The notes: generated by a model from the sequence alone, not told the origin. 64,000 nt of DNA from Thermococcus sp. MV5 (GCF_012027425.1 NZ_SNUE01000001.1:248001-312000), one strand, 5' to 3'; counted from the stretch's first letter, positions 35,288-45,723 are shown. Numbers and translations: made by a program.

Positions 35288-36201
35288 GCATTGAAGTATT
35301 CGGAATACAGTTTAAAAACCCAATAGTGCTAGCCTCTGGCCCTGCAGGATTTGGTTTTGAGCTCCAACCGTACTTAGACTTCTCAAAAATTGGTGCAATA
35401 ACCCTAAAGACAATTACAGTGAAACCTAGAGATGGAAACCCACCTCCACGACTCGTAGATGCGTATGGAGGAATCATAAATTCCATAGGGCTCCAAAACC
35501 CAGGTATCAAAGGATTTATCACAGAAATCGTGCCCGAGCTTAATAAGCTTGATACCATAAAGATTGGTAGTATAGCCGGCTTCAACCTTGAGGAGTGGCA
35601 ACTCCTAGTAGAAGAGATGGACAAAATAAAAGAAATACCACTCATCGAACTTAATCTCTCCTGTCCTAATATCAAGGGGAAAAGACGTTGGGCAGAAGAC
35701 GTGAAACTTACACAAGAAGTTGTGAAAACTGCTAGAGAGTTAACAAATAAGCCAATAATAGTCAAACTTGCTCCAGATGTCACGGATATAATAGAGATTG
35801 CAAAAGCAGCTGCAGAGGCAGGAGCGGATGGACTAACTATTGGAAATGGTATTCAAGGCATGAGAATAAATGTCGAAACTGGCTTACCAGTACTCAAACT
35901 TAAAACAGGGGGCTTAGGTGGACCAGCTATAAAACCAATAACCCTTGCAAGAGTATTTAAAACGAGTGAGGTATTGGACATACCAATAATAGGCATAGGC
36001 GGAATCATGAACTGGCAGGATGCTCTCGAATATGCTATGGCAGGGGCATCGCTTTTGGGAATAGGAACGGCAGTAATGGTGGACCCAAAGAGCCCTACAG
36101 CAATCTTAAGTGGAATTGAAGCCTTCCTCAAGCGGAAAAAGATAGAAAGATTTCGGGACATAATTGGAATAGCCCACAGAGGTGGATTTAGTGTTTCTTG
36201 A
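35272..36201 (+). CDS. pyrD: Dihydroorotate dehydrogenase B, catalytic subunit
   Basis: This 309-aa FMN-dependent TIM barrel has NPIVLASGPAGFG, TITVKPRDGNPPPRLVDAYGGIINSIGLQNPG, the active-site loop ELNLSCPNIKG with the class 1B cysteine base, and IIGIGGIMNWQDALEYAMAGASLLGIGTAVM. It pairs with PyrK to oxidise dihydroorotate with NAD+. ATG 35272 overlaps pyrK by 16 bp and follows AGGAGAT. The reading frame upstream of it lies inside pyrK. Confidence 0.95.
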   Translation: MGVDLSIEVFGIQFKNPIVLASGPAGFGFELQPYLDFSKIGAITLKTITVKPRDGNPPPRLVDAYGGIINSIGLQNPGIKGFITEIVPELNKLDTIKIGSIAGFNLEEWQLLVEEMDKIKEIPLIELNLSCPNIKGKRRWAEDVKLTQEVVKTARELTNKPIIVKLAPDVTDIIEIAKAAAEAGADGLTIGNGIQGMRINVETGLPVLKLKTGGLGGPAIKPITLARVFKTSEVLDIPIIGIGGIMNWQDALEYAMAGASLLGIGTAVMVDPKSPTAILSGIEAFLKRKKIERFRDIIGIAHRGGFSVS

Positions 36202-36943
36202 AAAATACAGAAAGGCCAGAGATAAGAACAATTCTATTCTTGTAGTAGGTCTGGATAGTGACATAGACAAGATTCCCAAAAAATTCAGGAATATTACAGA
36301 GTTCAATGAGCATGTGATAAAAGAAACTGCAGATCTCGTATGTGCATACAAAATAAACATTGCCTTCTACGAAAAACTTGGTTGGAGAGGGTACAAAGCC
36401 TTAGAAGAAACAGTAGAACTAATAAAACAAGATACAAAAGTGCCAATAATTTTGGACGCCAAACGGGGAGACATAGGAAATACTGCAAAAGCCTATGCAG
36501 AAGCTTATTTCGACAAACTAAAAGTAGATTCTGTAACTGTAAATCCCTACATGGGACGAGATGCCATAATACCATTTTTAGAAAAAGGACATGTATTCAT
36601 TCTTCTCTTAACTAGTAATGAGTCTGCACATGAGCTCGAAATATCTGTATATCCAAAAGTGCTTGCACTTTCAAAAGAGCTTGAACACACATACCCCAAA
36701 AAAGTGGGAATTGTTGTCGGAGCTACAAAAGAGGATTACATAAAAAAAGTTTCCCAAGAGAGTGGAGACCTTCCATGGCTAATTCCTGGAATCGGAACAC
36801 AGGGAGGAAACCCAAAAATCCTTGAAGAACTAAAGGGGAAAGATATCTTAGTAAACGTGTCAAGAGCAATAATATTTGCAGAAAATGTTAAAAACACCAC
36901 AGAAAAATTCAGAGAGATTCTAAACAAACACTACTTAGGATAA
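36191..36943 (+). CDS. pyrF: Orotidine 5'-phosphate decarboxylase, subfamily 2
   Basis: The 250-aa TIM-barrel enzyme has the catalytic Asp-Lys array in [35 protein letters not shown] and [10 protein letters not shown]. This pattern and length are those of the TIGR02127 (mycobacterial) subfamily, rather than the roughly 210-aa type usual in archaea. It completes UMP synthesis. GTG 36191 is preferred because GGTGG lies 6 nt upstream; GTG 36182 overlaps that site. It overlaps pyrD by 11 bp and the convergent phosphatase gene by 13 bp. Confidence 0.9.
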   Translation: MFLEKYRKARDKNNSILVVGLDSDIDKIPKKFRNITEFNEHVIKETADLVCAYKINIAFYEKLGWRGYKALEETVELIKQDTKVPIILDAKRGDIGNTAKAYAEAYFDKLKVDSVTVNPYMGRDAIIPFLEKGHVFILLLTSNESAHELEISVYPKVLALSKELEHTYPKKVGIVVGATKEDYIKKVSQESGDLPWLIPGIGTQGGNPKILEELKGKDILVNVSRAIIFAENVKNTTEKFREILNKHYLG

Positions 36944-37647
36944 TAGTCCTCTAAATATCCAAACTTTTCCAAAATATGCAGAATACCCTCTGCTCCCCCC
37001 TCCCCATAAGAGTTACTTGTGACATAATCCGCTTTCTTTTTAAGACTCTCTGGAGCCTGAGCCACTGCAACTTTATACCCTACAACTCCGAAAGCATCAA
37101 GATCATTTTCTCCATCGCCAATATGTGCCACTTCTTTTGGAGTTATGCCTAAACTTTGACATGCTTTCTTTATCCCCTCTCCTTTGTTTACATGTGGTTG
37201 TTTTATATGAATGGCATATCCACTGTCCACAGCTATAAGATCCAAATTCAAGTCCTCTATAATGGCCCTAACAACTTCTACAGGTACCGTTCTCTTTATT
37301 ACAAGACCTGCTCGTCTTTCTCCATATTTCATCGTATCACTCATTTCAGCATTGGGATAACGTTTTTTCAGTTCACTCCATAAAATCATCGAATCGCCCA
37401 TATCACCAAGAAAAATCCGATTATTTTTTCTGTCCCCTATCACTCCCCCATCTTCAGCAATAAACGGACCAGTAGTACCAATTAAGATGCTCGTAGCATA
37501 AGCAAAGCATGCACTATTCCCAGTGACGAGCATAACAGGTACTCCAAGAGTCTCTGCTAGTCTTATAGCTTCAACAGCTTTTTCATGTAATCTCCGATTT
37601 GGATACGTTATCGTCCCATCTATATCTACCGAGATTGCCCTAATCAT
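36931..37647 (-). CDS. Archaeal phosphoglycolate phosphatase, HAD IIB
   Basis: The 238-aa phosphatase has HAD motif [15 protein letters not shown], motif II MLVTGNS, a C2B cap domain (residues about 85-155), the motif III lysine KGEGIKKAC and motif [14 protein letters not shown]. It matches the archaeal TIGR01487 phosphoglycolate phosphatase group (P. horikoshii PH1421-like). It would remove phosphoglycolate produced by DNA repair or metabolism. It is the last gene of a pth2-truD-pgp operon. Confidence 0.9.
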   Translation of the reverse strand: MIRAISVDIDGTITYPNRRLHEKAVEAIRLAETLGVPVMLVTGNSACFAYATSILIGTTGPFIAEDGGVIGDRKNNRIFLGDMGDSMILWSELKKRYPNAEMSDTMKYGERRAGLVIKRTVPVEVVRAIIEDLNLDLIAVDSGYAIHIKQPHVNKGEGIKKACQSLGITPKEVAHIGDGENDLDAFGVVGYKVAVAQAPESLKKKADYVTSNSYGEGGAEGILHILEKFGYLEDYYPK

Positions 37648-37658
37648 GACATCTCCTC

Positions 37659-38924
37659 CTAGTGATCTTTCATTATCTCTCTCATAACACTTGTAGCATA
37701 AACCCCTTTAGGAAGGAAAAATCTAAATATTAACCCCTGCTCAAAGGCTCTATACTTAAACCCTCTTGGTCTGATTAGAAGCTCTCTCCTACCACCAGCC
37801 TCTGCGAGAATTGAGAGCTGTTTCATTTTAAATTCATCCATGCTTATTCCCTCCTCTTCTAAGATTTCTCTTTCTATTCTACCCATCTGACCCTCGGCAA
37901 GTCTTGAGGCAAAACCAAAAATCGGTCCAGTTACCATGGCCTCTCCTCGCCTAATCTTCTCATTAACAAATCCTAATGACTTCTTTGTAACCTTAAACGT
38001 CTTACTCCGAAGTGGAAAGCCTTTTTTCACTTGACAGACTATATCACCCACAAGAGCCTCATTAAGAGGTAATTCCTCTTCTATTCTACGCGATAACACT
38101 TTATTAAACAAATAGGACTGATAAGAATGAATGAATATCCGTACTATAGGCCTTGGAAGAACTGCAAAGGCTTTTTTCCAGCTTTTAGTTTCTCTATACT
38201 TGTAAAGCATTGCCCTTTCATACCGGAGAAAATTAGGAAACTCCTCCAAAGCTTTTTCTACATTCTTGGTTTCCAAAAAATTCTTCCTAGCTTCATCACC
38301 CATCATGCCTCCAGTATACTCACCCAAAAACTTTAAAGCTGCCTCTTCAAAGTTCCCTTTTAGTAAAAGCTTCCCAACTTCATGATTGATAACTCTCCTC
38401 TCTCCAAAACGCTGATAACCAAAGTAATTCGGGAACCCTCCCTTAGACTTCAATTCCTTTAGAATCTCCCGTGTTCTATTTAGTTCTTTGATAGGATCGA
38501 CATCCCTAACAATTATTTGAAAATGATTCCCAAGAAGCATGCCAAGCTTTAGAGGTTTTCCAAATCCTACAAACTTTAGAGAAATATCCTGTATGTCCAA
38601 AGTATCAACACGCTCTTTAACCTCTTCTAGGTTTTCTGTACAAATACTGATATACTGATACGTTACAGCGTGTCTGTCTTTAGTCCCAGCGAATCCAATG
38701 GCTCTATAATCAATACCACTGCGTTTGGCAATTTCCTTTATAGCCGCCATTGTTTCCCAATTCCGCTTTTTCATGATGTAGATCAAACATTTGTTCCCTC
38801 TATGCACGGCCTTTGGAATAACTTCTTTAACTACAAAATCCTCCGGTCGAGACTTGATTCTTCCACCGATACCCGCCAATGGACTTAAATATTTAAATTG
38901 AGCAAAGAATTCTTTATAGTCCAT
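37659..38924 (-). CDS. truD: tRNA pseudouridine(13) synthase TruD
   Basis: The 421-aa archaeal TruD has the catalytic aspartate in the TruD signature [17 protein letters not shown] (about residues 78-94), then [24 protein letters not shown] and [13 protein letters not shown]. The insertion domain between about residues 200 and 310 is larger than in bacterial TruD (about 350 aa), as is usual in archaea. It converts U13 of several tRNAs to pseudouridine. It is separated from pth2 and the phosphatase gene by about 11 bp each. Confidence 0.95.
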   Translation of the reverse strand: MDYKEFFAQFKYLSPLAGIGGRIKSRPEDFVVKEVIPKAVHRGNKCLIYIMKKRNWETMAAIKEIAKRSGIDYRAIGFAGTKDRHAVTYQYISICTENLEEVKERVDTLDIQDISLKFVGFGKPLKLGMLLGNHFQIIVRDVDPIKELNRTREILKELKSKGGFPNYFGYQRFGERRVINHEVGKLLLKGNFEEAALKFLGEYTGGMMGDEARKNFLETKNVEKALEEFPNFLRYERAMLYKYRETKSWKKAFAVLPRPIVRIFIHSYQSYLFNKVLSRRIEEELPLNEALVGDIVCQVKKGFPLRSKTFKVTKKSLGFVNEKIRRGEAMVTGPIFGFASRLAEGQMGRIEREILEEEGISMDEFKMKQLSILAEAGGRRELLIRPRGFKYRAFEQGLIFRFFLPKGVYATSVMREIMKDH

Positions 38925-38934
38925 TTCCTCCCAC

Positions 38935-39291
38935 TCACATAAGCTTTAAATCCCCAGTGACTTTATTAACCAGTTCTTCAGGGCCAGGGCCAATTGCCAG
39001 GCACGTTATCGTCCCTGGAGGGATTTCTGTTAATCCTGCATCTCTTATTAGAGCTGTCGGAAGCCCAAATTTCTCAGCTTCAGCTTTTAGTTTAAATAAA
39101 TCACTCTCGCCATCTACCTTTACTACGACCTTTTTCTGGCCCTCTTGGAACCATGGTTTAAACCACTCTGGTTTCTCTTTATATGCTTTAAAGGCTGCTG
39201 TAACTGCTCCATGGGCTACTTGGACTGCTAACTTTCCCTTACTGAGTTTTAAGTCGCTCCTAACTACTACGACTTGCTTATACCTGAACAT
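38935..39291 (-). CDS. pth2: Peptidyl-tRNA hydrolase Pth2
   Basis: The 118-aa Pth2-fold protein ([79 protein letters not shown]) recycles peptidyl-tRNA released from stalled ribosomes. ATG 39291 gives a protein of the usual archaeal length (118-121 aa). The codons upstream to 39312 overlap the GGGATGTG ribosome-binding region. Confidence 0.95.
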   Translation of the reverse strand: MFRYKQVVVVRSDLKLSKGKLAVQVAHGAVTAAFKAYKEKPEWFKPWFQEGQKKVVVKVDGESDLFKLKAEAEKFGLPTALIRDAGLTEIPPGTITCLAIGPGPEELVNKVTGDLKLM

Positions 39292-39346
39292 CTCACATCC
39301 CAAAAGAACCAAATAAAAAGGAGTATATAAAAGTTAAGAAAAGACT

Positions 39347-41401
39347 TCAAAGTTGTTCTTCTTTACTCTGGATTTCTTCAGTTTTTTGAGCTTCTTCTTT
39401 CTTTGGAATTCCTCCAGGTCTCCTCTTCTTTCTTCCAAGTTCTTTGAGAGCTTTGTCATATTTCGACTTTAGATCAACATAATTGTATCCTAGAACCGCT
39501 GAAACTATAATGAAGAGAACTGCAAGAATTGGCCACCAGCTGATACCCTTTTTGGGTAAGTATGCAAGAGTGATATTTTGGAGAGCTTCTGCCAGTGTGA
39601 CTTTACTGTCATTATCCAATTCAGCGAGAGTGCTGTTCACATAGGATGGAAGTTCATCTGGAGCTGGATAAACCTTTACTTCCTTAATCTCAATTGCTGG
39701 TGGGAGGGAGTTCACTACAACTAAATTTCCAAAGCTTTCCTCGTGCCAATTTCCTAGAGGATCTTGATAGACAAGTTTTGCATTTATTATAGCATTGTCT
39801 GCTTTTAGTATTGCATAATCACTTTCAAGAGTCTTTGTCTCACCAGCTTTAATATCACCAACGTATAGTTTTACCTCCCCATCCATACTATCAGGAAGCT
39901 CTAGTTGTAGAGTTGCATTTTTGATAAACTCATACTTCGGATCTTTACCCTCCGCAGAGATCGTGAATTTTAATTTGACGGTTTTCTCTTGAGTATGGAC
40001 GTAAGTGCTCCATGTACCGTTGAAGGCCTCTCCTGTTACGGAAAGTTTTGGAAGTGCATAAACTGTTATCTGGATTGGTTTTCCAGAGTCCTCTTCTTTC
40101 TCAGCACCTCTTTCATCGTGATATTTGACAACTACTGGACCAAGTGAATATCTGCCGACTTGAGTTGGTTTTAAGACATAAACTAAAACAGGCATTTTAG
40201 TGAAAGGTGGCAACGTACTAAGAGTCCAAGTTCCAATTTCGCTCCCTAATTCAAATCCAGTAGGTATTGAGGCAACTACATTAACATTATCTGCCCTTCC
40301 ACGCCCGCTGTTTTCAACATCTATGAACACCAAAAGTTCATCCCCATCCAATAATAGTGCTGTTGAAGAGGCACTTATGGAAACGTGTATTTCAGGATCT
40401 CTGATAATTGGGGTTGCTTCAGCCCCTTTTGGTGCATAAATTCTCACATATGCCCTTTTATACTCACTTTCATAGCTAAGTACTTCCACAGCTAAAGGTG
40501 CTTCAGACATTATGTATCCTGTGCCTCTCCTAACTTCAAAGGTTTTGATAAGATTATTCTCATCATCAAAGACAGAAAAGCTAGAATAATACCCAACTGT
40601 GTTAAGCTTTACTGTGTAACTAGTCTCATTAAGAGTTATTGTAAGATTTTCCCCTTCATACATGATGTCATTATAAACAAGTTCAGTAGGCTCTGCACTC
40701 GGGGCACTTGGTGTGGTGCCACCTGTTTCCCCTTCACCTAATTGGAAAACTGTAGTTGGATATTTTGGGAGATACACATCAAAAACTGCATAATTCGTAG
40801 TTGCGTTTTTGAGGTAAATATACAGATACGGAGAGTATTGAAAATCACCATTTAGCTTGTAAGAAACACCATAATGGTCTCCCTCAAAAATAGTCTGAGT
40901 TACAGTCTCATAAGGCAATTTAATTTGAACATCTGCCTTGTTATCATAAGTGTTGGTCACTTTTATTTTTATAGCTGGAATTACTACATCATTGAACTTA
41001 TAAGGCAAAGAATATTCTCCATTTTTGGTGATATTTACATCCCCTTGGACTAACTCTAGATCTGATTCTAAGGATATCAAGATTTTTTGATTGCTTGCTA
41101 ATATCCACGAAACCCTGACATAAAATATTGGATTTTGAGCATCAGGTACTGGAAGGGAGTATCCAGTGGGGAGCACTTTACTTGTGACAAGACTTCCATC
41201 TCTAGCATAAACCTTTATTAGTGCTTGAGTCCATGCTTGATCTACATCTGCAAATTGAATCTTATAATCACCAAAAGTCACTGATTCCCCCAAACCAAGC
41301 ATTACTTGATCAATGCTAGCTTTACCGACACTAGCTGATTCCACATAAGGCACAAGTGAAAAAATCAGCAACCCCATCATAATCAGAGGCAATTTTTTCA
41401 T
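39347..41401 (-). CDS. S-layer-like cell-surface protein (COG1361 type)
   Basis: The 684-aa exported protein has a signal peptide (KKLPLIMMGLLIFSLVPYVESA), a long series of beta-sandwich segments, including a CARDB-like region in the middle (VFIDVENSGRGRADNVNVVASIP), and one C-terminal membrane helix (WWPILAVLFIIVSAVLGY). A highly charged Lys/Glu-rich cytoplasmic tail follows. It is probably anchored in the membrane with its bulk outside, and its several N-x-S/T sequons make it a candidate AglB substrate. GGAGGAG 7 nt before ATG 41401 fixes the start; a TATA at about 41452-41462 provides its own promoter. Confidence 0.85.
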   Translation of the reverse strand: MKKLPLIMMGLLIFSLVPYVESASVGKASIDQVMLGLGESVTFGDYKIQFADVDQAWTQALIKVYARDGSLVTSKVLPTGYSLPVPDAQNPIFYVRVSWILASNQKILISLESDLELVQGDVNITKNGEYSLPYKFNDVVIPAIKIKVTNTYDNKADVQIKLPYETVTQTIFEGDHYGVSYKLNGDFQYSPYLYIYLKNATTNYAVFDVYLPKYPTTVFQLGEGETGGTTPSAPSAEPTELVYNDIMYEGENLTITLNETSYTVKLNTVGYYSSFSVFDDENNLIKTFEVRRGTGYIMSEAPLAVEVLSYESEYKRAYVRIYAPKGAEATPIIRDPEIHVSISASSTALLLDGDELLVFIDVENSGRGRADNVNVVASIPTGFELGSEIGTWTLSTLPPFTKMPVLVYVLKPTQVGRYSLGPVVVKYHDERGAEKEEDSGKPIQITVYALPKLSVTGEAFNGTWSTYVHTQEKTVKLKFTISAEGKDPKYEFIKNATLQLELPDSMDGEVKLYVGDIKAGETKTLESDYAILKADNAIINAKLVYQDPLGNWHEESFGNLVVVNSLPPAIEIKEVKVYPAPDELPSYVNSTLAELDNDSKVTLAEALQNITLAYLPKKGISWWPILAVLFIIVSAVLGYNYVDLKSKYDKALKELGRKKRRPGGIPKKEEAQKTEEIQSKEEQL

Positions 41402-41462
41402 CTTTTTCTCCTCCACCAACTTGTTTCCTAAATTCATAAAAAGGTAAAAGAATATAAAGCTC

Positions 41463-42779
41463 TTATGGTTCCAACCTTTTTCTGTCCCTTGGGAATAGTA
41501 TGACTTCTCGGATATTGCCCAAGTCAAGCATTTGCTTGACCAATCTCTCAGCACCGAGACCAAAACCCCCATGCGGCGGCATGCCATAACGGAATGCTTT
41601 TAAGTAGAAATCAAAGCTCTCTACGTTCAGTCCTTTTTCTGCTATTTGAGCCTTTAGTTTCTCATATCTGTGCTCTCTTTGACCACCAGAGGTTATCTCT
41701 ATTCCCCTATACTCAAGGTCGAATGACCTTGAGATCTCTGGCTTATTGTCATATCTCATAATATAGAAAGGCTTGGCACTACTAGGATATTGATATATGA
41801 AATAGAGATCTTCATCATAGGTTTCCTTAATATAACGGCCAAGGAGCTTCTCTCCTTCAGTGTCTATATCTTCCCCCCAAGGGATGTCTTTTCCTAAGTC
41901 TCTCAGGATTTCAAGAGCTTCAGTATAAGTAATCCTTCTAAAAGGAAGCTTTGGTTCTTCGAGTTCAAAATTAAGAACTCTTAGTTCCCTCTCATTATGC
42001 CTTCTCACATAAGCGATCACATGTGCTATGAGGCGTTCAAGAAACTGCATCACTTCATCTTCGTTCTCTATAAATGCCATTTCTCCATCAATACTCCAAG
42101 CTTCATTTAAGTGCCTAGTAGTGTTGTGTTCCTCAGCTCTGAATATTGGAGCTATTTCAAAGACTCTGTCTAACCCTGAAGCCATCATAATTTGTTTGTA
42201 AAGTTGTGGAGACTGAGCCAAAAAAGCATCTCTTTCAAAGTACTTCATAGGAAAGAGCTCAGTCCCGCCTTCTGTAGCCGTAGCTATTATTTTGGGAGTG
42301 TGAATTTCTACAAAGCCTTCCCTATAAAAGAAGTCTCTAACTGCTCTAAAGACACTTGAACGGATTTTGAATATTGCCATGACTTCTGGCCTTCTTAGGT
42401 CTATGAAACGATTATCAAGCCTAGTATCTAGTTCAGCTTTAATCTTTCCAGTTGGATCTAAGGGGAGTGGTGTTCCGGCTTTTGAAAGAATCTCAATTTT
42501 CTCAGGAATAATTTCAAAACCCAATTTTGCTTTTGGAGTAAAGTTAACAACTCCTTCAACTGAGACTACGTCTTCACTATTGAGTTTCGGTATAAGTTTA
42601 AATAGCTCTTCAGAGACTTTCTTTTTTGGAGCGGTAATTTGGGTTATGCCATCTCTGTCTCGTATCCACAGGAACTTTATTCCACCCAAATCCTTAACTT
42701 CATGCACCCATCCAGCTATCCTTACCTTTTTTCCATTCAATTCTTCGGTGATTTGACTTGAATAGTGTGTCCGGTACAT
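41463..42779 (-). CDS. aspS: Aspartyl-tRNA synthetase
   Basis: The 438-aa class IIb synthetase of archaeal type has an N-terminal OB-fold anticodon-binding domain ([25 protein letters not shown]) and a catalytic core with motif 2 ([17 protein letters not shown]) and motif 3 ([15 protein letters not shown]). It lacks the bacterial GAD insertion. Length equals that of the T. kodakarensis enzyme. It follows the KH-domain gene by 23 bp on the same strand and is probably co-transcribed. Confidence 0.96.
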   Translation of the reverse strand: MYRTHYSSQITEELNGKKVRIAGWVHEVKDLGGIKFLWIRDRDGITQITAPKKKVSEELFKLIPKLNSEDVVSVEGVVNFTPKAKLGFEIIPEKIEILSKAGTPLPLDPTGKIKAELDTRLDNRFIDLRRPEVMAIFKIRSSVFRAVRDFFYREGFVEIHTPKIIATATEGGTELFPMKYFERDAFLAQSPQLYKQIMMASGLDRVFEIAPIFRAEEHNTTRHLNEAWSIDGEMAFIENEDEVMQFLERLIAHVIAYVRRHNERELRVLNFELEEPKLPFRRITYTEALEILRDLGKDIPWGEDIDTEGEKLLGRYIKETYDEDLYFIYQYPSSAKPFYIMRYDNKPEISRSFDLEYRGIEITSGGQREHRYEKLKAQIAEKGLNVESFDFYLKAFRYGMPPHGGFGLGAERLVKQMLDLGNIREVILFPRDRKRLEP

Positions 42780-42802
42780 GCTTAAACCTCCAAAAAATAG
42801 AA

Positions 42803-43312
42803 TCAGATAAAAGAGATCTTTACGTCAGAGCCAACGATTTTAGATAAAATATCTTCCAAAATTTCCTGTCTCTCAGGGAGCTTCTGCTTATCCCTTCTAA
42901 GTACCAAGACCTTGTAGTACTGTCCAGCTGGAGCATACACTACATTAACTCCAAAAACACTTGCAGGATATAATAAGTCAATCGCCAGCTTTTTGATGTC
43001 TTCAGTCCCTTTTATTTCCATCCCTTCAATTACCCTCACTCTCTTTCCAAGCTCCCTCATAAGGAGCTTGATATTTTTGCCACCCTTCCCAATGACAAGA
43101 GGGACGTTTCCCTCTCCTACCATTATAACTACTAGGTCACCCGCTTCTACCGCTTTTTTAAATTCCACATCAGCATCTCCCAAGAGCTTGTAAAGCATCC
43201 TTGAAATCCTAACATCCATCTCAGAAATAACTCCCTCTTGCAGTTTCTTCTCATCTGCTGGACATAAAATATCCTCCGTTTTAAGACACACCTCACAGAT
43301 TGGTGCTTTCAT
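42803..43312 (-). CDS. KH-domain RNA-binding protein (NusA-like)
   Basis: The 169-aa protein has an N-terminal cysteine-containing segment (CEVCLKTEDILC), a helical linker, and a type II KH domain with the GxxG loop in VPLVIGKGGKNIKLLMRELGKRVRVIEG. A basic C-terminal strand region follows (YYKVLVLRRDKQKLPERQEILEDIL). It is conserved in Thermococcales and may act in translation or transcription elongation, as related archaeal KH/NusA-like proteins do. Its position upstream of aspS supports an information-processing role. The exact target is not known. Confidence 0.75.
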   Translation of the reverse strand: MKAPICEVCLKTEDILCPADEKKLQEGVISEMDVRISRMLYKLLGDADVEFKKAVEAGDLVVIMVGEGNVPLVIGKGGKNIKLLMRELGKRVRVIEGMEIKGTEDIKKLAIDLLYPASVFGVNVVYAPAGQYYKVLVLRRDKQKLPERQEILEDILSKIVGSDVKISFI

Positions 43313-43465
43313 TAGCCCACCTCCCAGTTATTTGCAAAAAATGAACATAAGCTAACACTCTTTTGTAGATGTTATTTAAAAACCTTATCCCATCGCAAAA
43401 AGAATTGAAAAGTGGGCTGTTCACTCCAAAATCAAAACCTTAAAAAGACACATCTGACAAAAAGC

Positions 43466-44089
43466 CTAAAGCTCTCCTTCAATTTCCTTCTGGATTCTTT
43501 TAATAAACTCCTCCACAAACTTGTGTCTCTCGTTAGCAAGCTTCTTTGCACTTTTGGTATACATCAAATCTCTAAGTTTCAATATTTTCTCTTCAAAGTG
43601 CCTTAACGAGACCTCTATATCCCTTCCATGTTCTCCAGAATACATGAATACTCTTGCGATCCCAATCGCACCTATAGCATCAAGTTTATCCGCATCGCTT
43701 AGTATTTTTGCCTCAATGGTTTTTGGTTCTGGAGGTTTTGAGAACCGATGAGCCTCTATTGCATGAACTACTTCCTCTATTTTGGGGTATCCAAAAGAAC
43801 TCAAAAAGCGACGAGCAATTTTTGCACTTTCTTTTGCATGATCCTCCACAATCCCCCTGTCTTCCAAAGGCCGTGCAATATCATGAAGCAATGCTGCTAA
43901 AGCTAGAACCTCAAGATCTGCCCCTTCATCCTTTCCCAAATGCAAACAAAGATTAAAAACCCGTTTAACATGAGAGAACCCATGAGTCCCCTCTCTTTCA
44001 AAGAAGTTTATAGCGAATTGTTCTGCTTTTCGTATAAGTTCTAAACTAGCATTATTATGAATATACTCCTCGATTTTCATCGTACTCAC
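43466..44089 (-). CDS. HD-domain phosphohydrolase
   Basis: The 207-aa HD superfamily protein has the metal site H...HD...D: THGFSHVKRVFNL, AALLHDIARPLEDRG, EDHAKESAKIARRF and LSDADKLDAIGAIGIARVF. Such enzymes hydrolyse phosphomonoesters or nucleotides, and the YedJ-like group has unknown substrates. It overlaps the upstream glutamate-cyclase-like gene by 4 bp (ATGA-type), so it is the last gene of that operon. Confidence 0.88.
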   Translation of the reverse strand: MSTMKIEEYIHNNASLELIRKAEQFAINFFEREGTHGFSHVKRVFNLCLHLGKDEGADLEVLALAALLHDIARPLEDRGIVEDHAKESAKIARRFLSSFGYPKIEEVVHAIEAHRFSKPPEPKTIEAKILSDADKLDAIGAIGIARVFMYSGEHGRDIEVSLRHFEEKILKLRDLMYTKSAKKLANERHKFVEEFIKRIQKEIEGEL

Positions 44090-44895
44090 CCAATTCTACT
44101 CTCTATTATCGAATTAAGCAAGGCTAAGATATTCTTATGAAGTTCAAATGGAATTCCATCAACACTAAGCTGAGGTTTTTTAACAATACCGTCTATAACT
44201 CCCACAGAAACTAGGGCCTCCAGAACCCTTCTTTCATCCCAATCTTTCAAGAGATTCTCTTTCACTTCAAGGGAAACTTGGGCGATCAAACCATAAGCCC
44301 CCCAATTGGAAACCGCAGCAAGTATTAATTCATCAACTTCTACAATACTAGCTATTTTCTCTCCAAACCGAATATACTTCTTAATGAGTTTGGCAATATT
44401 TCCCATTCCTATCTCATTCCCTCCGTCACCAATCCCAATAGTAGGAATTTCAAGCTCTCTCGCTTTCAAAAATAATTCGTCAAATGGCAACATTTCAATT
44501 TCCAACGCACTCATCGAATAATATTTACCATCCTTTGCCCGTCCAGGAGTTTCAACACTTATTAAAAGAGAGTACTCCTCAACCGAAGGATCCTCTGCAA
44601 AATTAACTTTAAATCTGTTGAGGGCCCTTTTTATTTTTTCACATGTTAATATCTCCGCTCTCCCTCCAAGTTTTTCAATTGTCTTATATAGGGCCAACGC
44701 ACCAGGTGGGCCGTCAGTTTCTACTATCTGCATTGGAGGTATTGGGAAACAGGTCACGATGAGAACATTATCGAGATTTTTTAAAAAGAGATCTTTGGCA
44801 TTTTCTAAAAAATTGAAGTTTTGCTCTCGATATTCCAAATAAACCTTCAAAATGTCCCTTCCATAGATATCAGTGTTGATTAGATGTGCAATCAT
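44086..44895 (-). CDS. DUF4392 protein, D-glutamate cyclase-like
   Basis: The 269-aa protein matches the DUF4392 fold, whose vertebrate member converts D-glutamate to 5-oxo-D-proline. It has FPIPPMQIVETDGPPGALALYKTIEKLGGRAEIL, the glycine-rich catalytic loop PTIGIGDGGNEIGMGNI and a C-terminal SNWGAYGLIAQVSLE segment. A role in removing D-glutamate or a related lactam-forming acid is possible, but activity in archaea is not established to my knowledge. It starts at ATG 44895, 3 bp after the stop of the 59-aa gene. Confidence 0.78.
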   Translation of the reverse strand: MIAHLINTDIYGRDILKVYLEYREQNFNFLENAKDLFLKNLDNVLIVTCFPIPPMQIVETDGPPGALALYKTIEKLGGRAEILTCEKIKRALNRFKVNFAEDPSVEEYSLLISVETPGRAKDGKYYSMSALEIEMLPFDELFLKARELEIPTIGIGDGGNEIGMGNIAKLIKKYIRFGEKIASIVEVDELILAAVSNWGAYGLIAQVSLEVKENLLKDWDERRVLEALVSVGVIDGIVKKPQLSVDGIPFELHKNILALLNSIIESRIG

Positions 44896-44898
44896 TTT

Positions 44899-45078
44899 TC
44901 ATTCCCCAAGTTCATATACAATTATTTTGATCTTTTTTCCCTTTATAACCTCTTTAAGTTCCCACCATAGATTAGTAGGGCGTTCTTGCTTATGTACCAA
45001 CTCATCCCCATTCTCCAGTTTCACCACCTTCTTGTCAAATTTTATGAAAATCCCCTCCCTATTGAATATCTCCCTCAT
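44899..45078 (-). CDS. Small hypothetical protein (59 aa)
   Basis: The frame ATG 45078 to TGA 44899 overlaps the HAD gene's stop by 4 bp (ATGA) and ends 3 bp before the DUF4392 start. The protein (REIFNREGIFIKFDKKVVKLENGDELVHKQERPTNLWWELKEVIKGKKIKIIVYELGE) looks like a small beta-rich domain. I recognise no family. The tight spacing on both sides makes it a real operon member despite its size; GGGGGG-type purine signal (within 45082-45089) precedes the ATG. Confidence 0.65.
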   Translation of the reverse strand: MREIFNREGIFIKFDKKVVKLENGDELVHKQERPTNLWWELKEVIKGKKIKIIVYELGE

Positions 45079-45722
45079 TTTTCAAATCCCCCCAGTATAC
45101 TTCTAAGCTGATGGAGGCTCCTAATTTCAATGGTAGCAAAATTATAATCCTCTATGCCCTCACGATTTATCCAGATGGATGTCATTCCAACATTTCTAGG
45201 GCCATACACATCCTGATTTAAATCATCTCCTATCATCACAGCTTCTCTTGGTTCTATTCCTAACTTCTCACACCCATATAAAAATATTCTAGGATCAGGC
45301 TTCACAGTTTTTACATCTTCTCTTGTCACAATAACATCAAAGTACCTATCAAGTTTCGTTATCCTGAGTTTCAATTTCTGATACTCCGGACCACTAGTTA
45401 TTACCCCCAATTTATATCCCTCTTCTTTTAGCCACTCCAAAGTTGGGATTACATCCGGAAACACTTGAATTTTGTGGGGATAACTCTTTATCAGCTCTTC
45501 ATACTTAAACTCAAGTCCAAAGCTCTTAAAGAAAAAATTCCAATCATGCCATTCGTAAGTATTTTTTCTTTCTGCGATTTCTCTAAGAAATCTTAGTCGA
45601 GCGTCACCCTTGGATATTCCGAGCTTTTTTGAGAGCTTGTCATATACCTGTGGAAGAAATAGCATGATGAGAGGTCTTTCTGTCAAGAGAGTTCCATCTA
45701 TGTCAAAGAAGATAGCTCTCAT
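45075..45722 (-). CDS. HAD superfamily hydrolase (subfamily IA)
   Basis: The 215-aa protein has motif I RAIFFDIDGTLLTERP, a four-helix cap (residues about 15-85), motif II LGVITSGP, the motif III lysine VKTVKPDPRIF and motif IV AVMIGDDLNQDVYGPRNVGM. It is a probable small-molecule phosphatase of unknown substrate. GAGGTGG 4 nt before ATG 45722 marks the start; it follows the FtsZ-like gene by 1 bp. Earlier in-frame codons overlap that gene and have no ribosome binding site. Confidence 0.85.
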   Translation of the reverse strand: MRAIFFDIDGTLLTERPLIMLFLPQVYDKLSKKLGISKGDARLRFLREIAERKNTYEWHDWNFFFKSFGLEFKYEELIKSYPHKIQVFPDVIPTLEWLKEEGYKLGVITSGPEYQKLKLRITKLDRYFDVIVTREDVKTVKPDPRIFLYGCEKLGIEPREAVMIGDDLNQDVYGPRNVGMTSIWINREGIEDYNFATIEIRSLHQLRSILGGFEK

Positions 45723-45723
45723 G

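Noticed and set aside
43313-43465. Possible box C/D sRNA in the gap between the KH and HD genes
   Set aside because: No pair of TGATGA and CTGA boxes at proper spacing on either strand.
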